The notes under the pieces were generated by a model, which saw only the letters and a program-made list of their open reading frames with translations, was not told the DNA's origin and did no database searches. From positions 1 through 15,483 of the forward strand of contig JAUQZD010000037.1 in NCBI GenBank assembly GCA_030587405.1: a stretch of 15,483 bases of DNA, given 5' to 3'. Below are positions 13,847 through 15,483 of the stretch, in pieces. Origin of the DNA: Candidatus Freyrarchaeum guaymasense (GTDB taxonomy: Archaea > Asgardarchaeota > Jordarchaeia > Jordarchaeales > Freyrarchaeaceae). How positions within the stretch are numbered: the first letter of the stretch is position 1; each line of letters opens with the position of its first letter. Position numbers and translations under genes: made by a program.

Positions 13847-13940
13847 CTGTTTCGTCATACTAACGGCGAGGAAAAACCACAACCTAGAGAGGAAAGAGAA
13901 GCGCACCCTAGTGCCTTCAACCGCTTCAACCAACAAAATC

Positions 13941-13950
13941 CTTAAAATTT
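13941..13950 (+). promoter_or_regulatory. TATA box of the acyl-CoA dehydrogenase gene
   Basis: CTTAAAATTT is centred about 26 bases ahead of 13972. The resulting leader of about 19 bases would hold GGAAAGGAG (13973-13981) ahead of ATG 13991. Confidence 0.45.
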
Positions 13951-13990
13951 CGCTTTCAGGAAAGTTACACTTGGAAAGGAGAGTGGTGTA

Positions 13991-15235
13991 ATGTTCGATT
14001 TTGTAATGAGCGAGGAGGAAATAAGAATTAGAGATGAAGTTCGAAGCTTCGTCAGGAATGAGGTTAGCAGCGAGTATCTTCAGATGCTTGACAGGGATGA
14101 AGTCGACTTCCCCATTGAAGTTTACAGGAAGCTTGCCGAGAAAAACCTTCTGGGTGTGAGGTTCCCTAAGGAGTATGGTGGTAGAGGTAGCACGTGGGTT
14201 GCCGAGTGCGCCGCCGTAGAGGAGATCGGCGTCCTCGGCTCCGCTATAGGATGCGTTTACGCTATGCCAAGCATAGTAGGCGAAGCCATTTACATGTTCG
14301 GCACAGAGGAGCAGAAAAAGAAGTATCTGGTTCCCATGCTTAAGGGGAAGCTTGTCTCCGCCGAGGCGTTAACAGAGCCTCGAGGTGGAGGAGGGTCAGA
14401 CTTCTTCGGGACAACAACCACCGCCCGGAAGGAGGGAGAATACTATATTCTCAACGGGGAGAAGAGGTTCATTGCAGGCGGGAAGTCAGCCGACTTCATA
14501 CTCGTCTACGCCAGGACGAACCCTGACCCAAACGTTCCCGGCCACAAGGCTATAAGCGCCTTCATAGTTGAAAGAGACATGGGGGTGGAGGTAGCCTACA
14601 CATACAACCTTTTGGGCTTCCGCGGCATGGGAACCTCAAGACTGGTTTTCAAGGACGTTCAGGTTCCAGCCGAGAACCTTGTAGGCGAAGAAAATGGAGG
14701 TGCAGTCATATTTAACAGGATGATGATCCCTGAGAGGCTTACCTCCGCCGCTGGGGCCATAGGTGGTGGCAGAGCAGCCTTAGATGTGGCGGTAAAGTAT
14801 AGTATGATGAGGAAGGCGTTCGGCCAGCCGATCAGGGCGTTTCAGGGGGTAAGCTTCAAGATCGCCGACAGCGTGATGAAGCTCGACGCTGCGAGGGCGC
14901 TAACCTACATGGCTGCGAAAATGGTCGACAAGGGGCTCAACGCCAGGAGGATGGTATCCGAGGCGAAGGCGTTAGCGACGGAGGCAGCGTGGGAAGCCGT
15001 AAACAACGCGATGCAAGTGCTGGGGGGAATCGGTTATACCACAGTGTACCCGGTGGAGAGAGCCCTGAGAGACGCACGTTTAGGACTCATATGGACAGGG
15101 TCAAACGAGGTCATGAGAATGATAATACAGCACGAAATATACAAGGAGTATTCGAGAGGGGAGAGGCCGCCGGTAAGGGACGTAGAGGAGGACGCCGCAG
15201 ACGCCGACAAGACCGAGGAGAAAATATACGATTAG
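13991..15235 (+). CDS. Acyl-CoA dehydrogenase
   Basis: This 414-residue protein is about the family length, with an acidic extra tail (VEEDAADADKTEEK). It introduces the trans-2,3 double bond into acyl-CoA and passes electrons to ETF. The visible family parts are an N-terminal helical domain, SAEALTEPRGGGGSDFFGTT for FAD and substrate binding (123-142), YYILNGEKRFIAGG (151-164), the RKAFGQPI loop (274-281) and MQVLGGIGYTTVYPVERALR (341-360). DARLGLIWTGSNEVMR (361-376) stands where most members have the catalytic Glu in 'YEGT'; here that position is Thr369. PERL at 247-250 supplies Glu248 at the site used by isovaleryl- and long-chain acyl-CoA dehydrogenases, so activity is likely retained. 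It is a single-gene transcript with its own promoter and terminator. The chain-length preference is unknown. Confidence 0.95.
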   Translation: MFDFVMSEEEIRIRDEVRSFVRNEVSSEYLQMLDRDEVDFPIEVYRKLAEKNLLGVRFPKEYGGRGSTWVAECAAVEEIGVLGSAIGCVYAMPSIVGEAIYMFGTEEQKKKYLVPMLKGKLVSAEALTEPRGGGGSDFFGTTTTARKEGEYYILNGEKRFIAGGKSADFILVYARTNPDPNVPGHKAISAFIVERDMGVEVAYTYNLLGFRGMGTSRLVFKDVQVPAENLVGEENGGAVIFNRMMIPERLTSAAGAIGGGRAALDVAVKYSMMRKAFGQPIRAFQGVSFKIADSVMKLDAARALTYMAAKMVDKGLNARRMVSEAKALATEAAWEAVNNAMQVLGGIGYTTVYPVERALRDARLGLIWTGSNEVMRMIIQHEIYKEYSRGERPPVRDVEEDAADADKTEEKIYD

Positions 15236-15244
15236 CATTTTAAC

Positions 15245-15283
15245 GGTGGACGCCTAAAACCTCCACCTTCCTTTCCCCACTTT
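15245..15283 (+). terminator. Hairpin plus pyrimidine-rich tail after acyl-CoA dehydrogenase
   Basis: A perfect 6-base stem, GGTGGA (15245-15250) and TCCACC (15262-15267), encloses an 11-base loop, followed by TTCCTTTCCCCACTTTT. It begins nine bases after the stop codon. Confidence 0.55.
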
Positions 15284-15483
15284 TACACTTCCCGCGGACA
15301 ACCTTTCTAAAGAGGTGTGCTTCGCCGCCATAGGCTAGCTATGCCTTGATGCCTACACTTCGAATATCCTAAAGGTGCGGTTTGGAGGGTTATACTCTAT
15401 TTTTCTCTAGGTTAAGGGTCTTCCCTGTGAGTGCTCCCGCTATCCCGGCGAAGGCAAGGAGGCGTGCACATGGTTACTGCCAA
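15284..15483. other. End of window: no convincing gene, weak minus-strand coding trace
   Basis: No long frame is open. On the minus strand one frame reads CARLLAFAGIAGALTGKTLN, then LEKNRV and a stop (about 15389-15470). It has codon use like a real gene, but another stop closes it upstream at about 15474, so it may be the frameshifted tail of a gene beyond the window. I do not recognise it. Confidence 0.3.

Noticed and set aside
1..15483. CRISPR arrays, tRNA or rRNA genes, transposases or insertion-sequence ends
   Set aside because: Reading both strands I saw no regularly spaced repeats, no cloverleaf with a T-loop motif, and no transposase motifs or flanking inverted repeats around the pseudogene region. 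A covariance-model search would be decisive for tRNA.

Overview
The window looks like chromosomal DNA of an archaeon, probably of the Thermoproteota/TACK group and perhaps thermophilic. The grounds are TATA-like boxes about 25-35 bases ahead of several genes, frequent GTG and TTG starts preceded by GGAGG-type ribosome sites, HEPN/MNT and VapBC toxin-antitoxin pairs, an F420-type (Mer/LLM family) oxidoreductase, a V4R-domain protein and a beta-oxidation gene set of archaeal style. The lineage is an inference; no rRNA or other marker gene is present.

Layout. Bases 1-1290 (+) hold the end of etfB and all of etfA, translationally overlapped. Bases 1379-3001 (-) hold a winged-helix regulator and a nitronate monooxygenase-like flavoprotein. 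Bases 3040-5109 (-) hold a decayed alpha/beta hydrolase, a HEPN/MNT pair and a frameshifted DUF39 (homocysteine biosynthesis type) gene. Bases 5254-6462 (+) hold an intact protein with two V4R domains. Bases 6615-10222 are a graveyard of broken genes: a paralogue of the V4R gene (+), an amidase (-), two pieces of GH130-type glycosidases/phosphorylases (+) and a large unrecognised protein (+). Bases 10429-13048 (-) hold a 3-hydroxyacyl-CoA dehydrogenase, a spacer with a small HEPN relic, and an LLM-class oxidoreductase. Bases 13199-13817 (-) hold VapBC, and 13991-15235 (+) an acyl-CoA dehydrogenase with a probable terminator. The last 200 bases hold no convincing gene.

How the genes work together. 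Acyl-CoA dehydrogenase would oxidise acyl-CoA and pass electrons to the ETF heterodimer; 3-hydroxyacyl-CoA dehydrogenase does a later step of the same cycle. The nitronate monooxygenase-like and LLM flavoproteins are further redox enzymes without a defined substrate. No enoyl-CoA hydratase, thiolase or ETF:quinone oxidoreductase lies in the window. The V4R protein could be a small-molecule-binding sensor, but nothing in the sequence fixes its ligand.

The most notable signal is not a new system but gene decay. At least six broken genes and one tiny relic are interleaved with perfectly open genes. Some breaks can be traced to single events: a 10-base tandem repeat, a Trp codon turned to TGA, and a junction where both strands read as conserved motifs of two different families. 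I found no CRISPR array, tRNA, rRNA or transposase.
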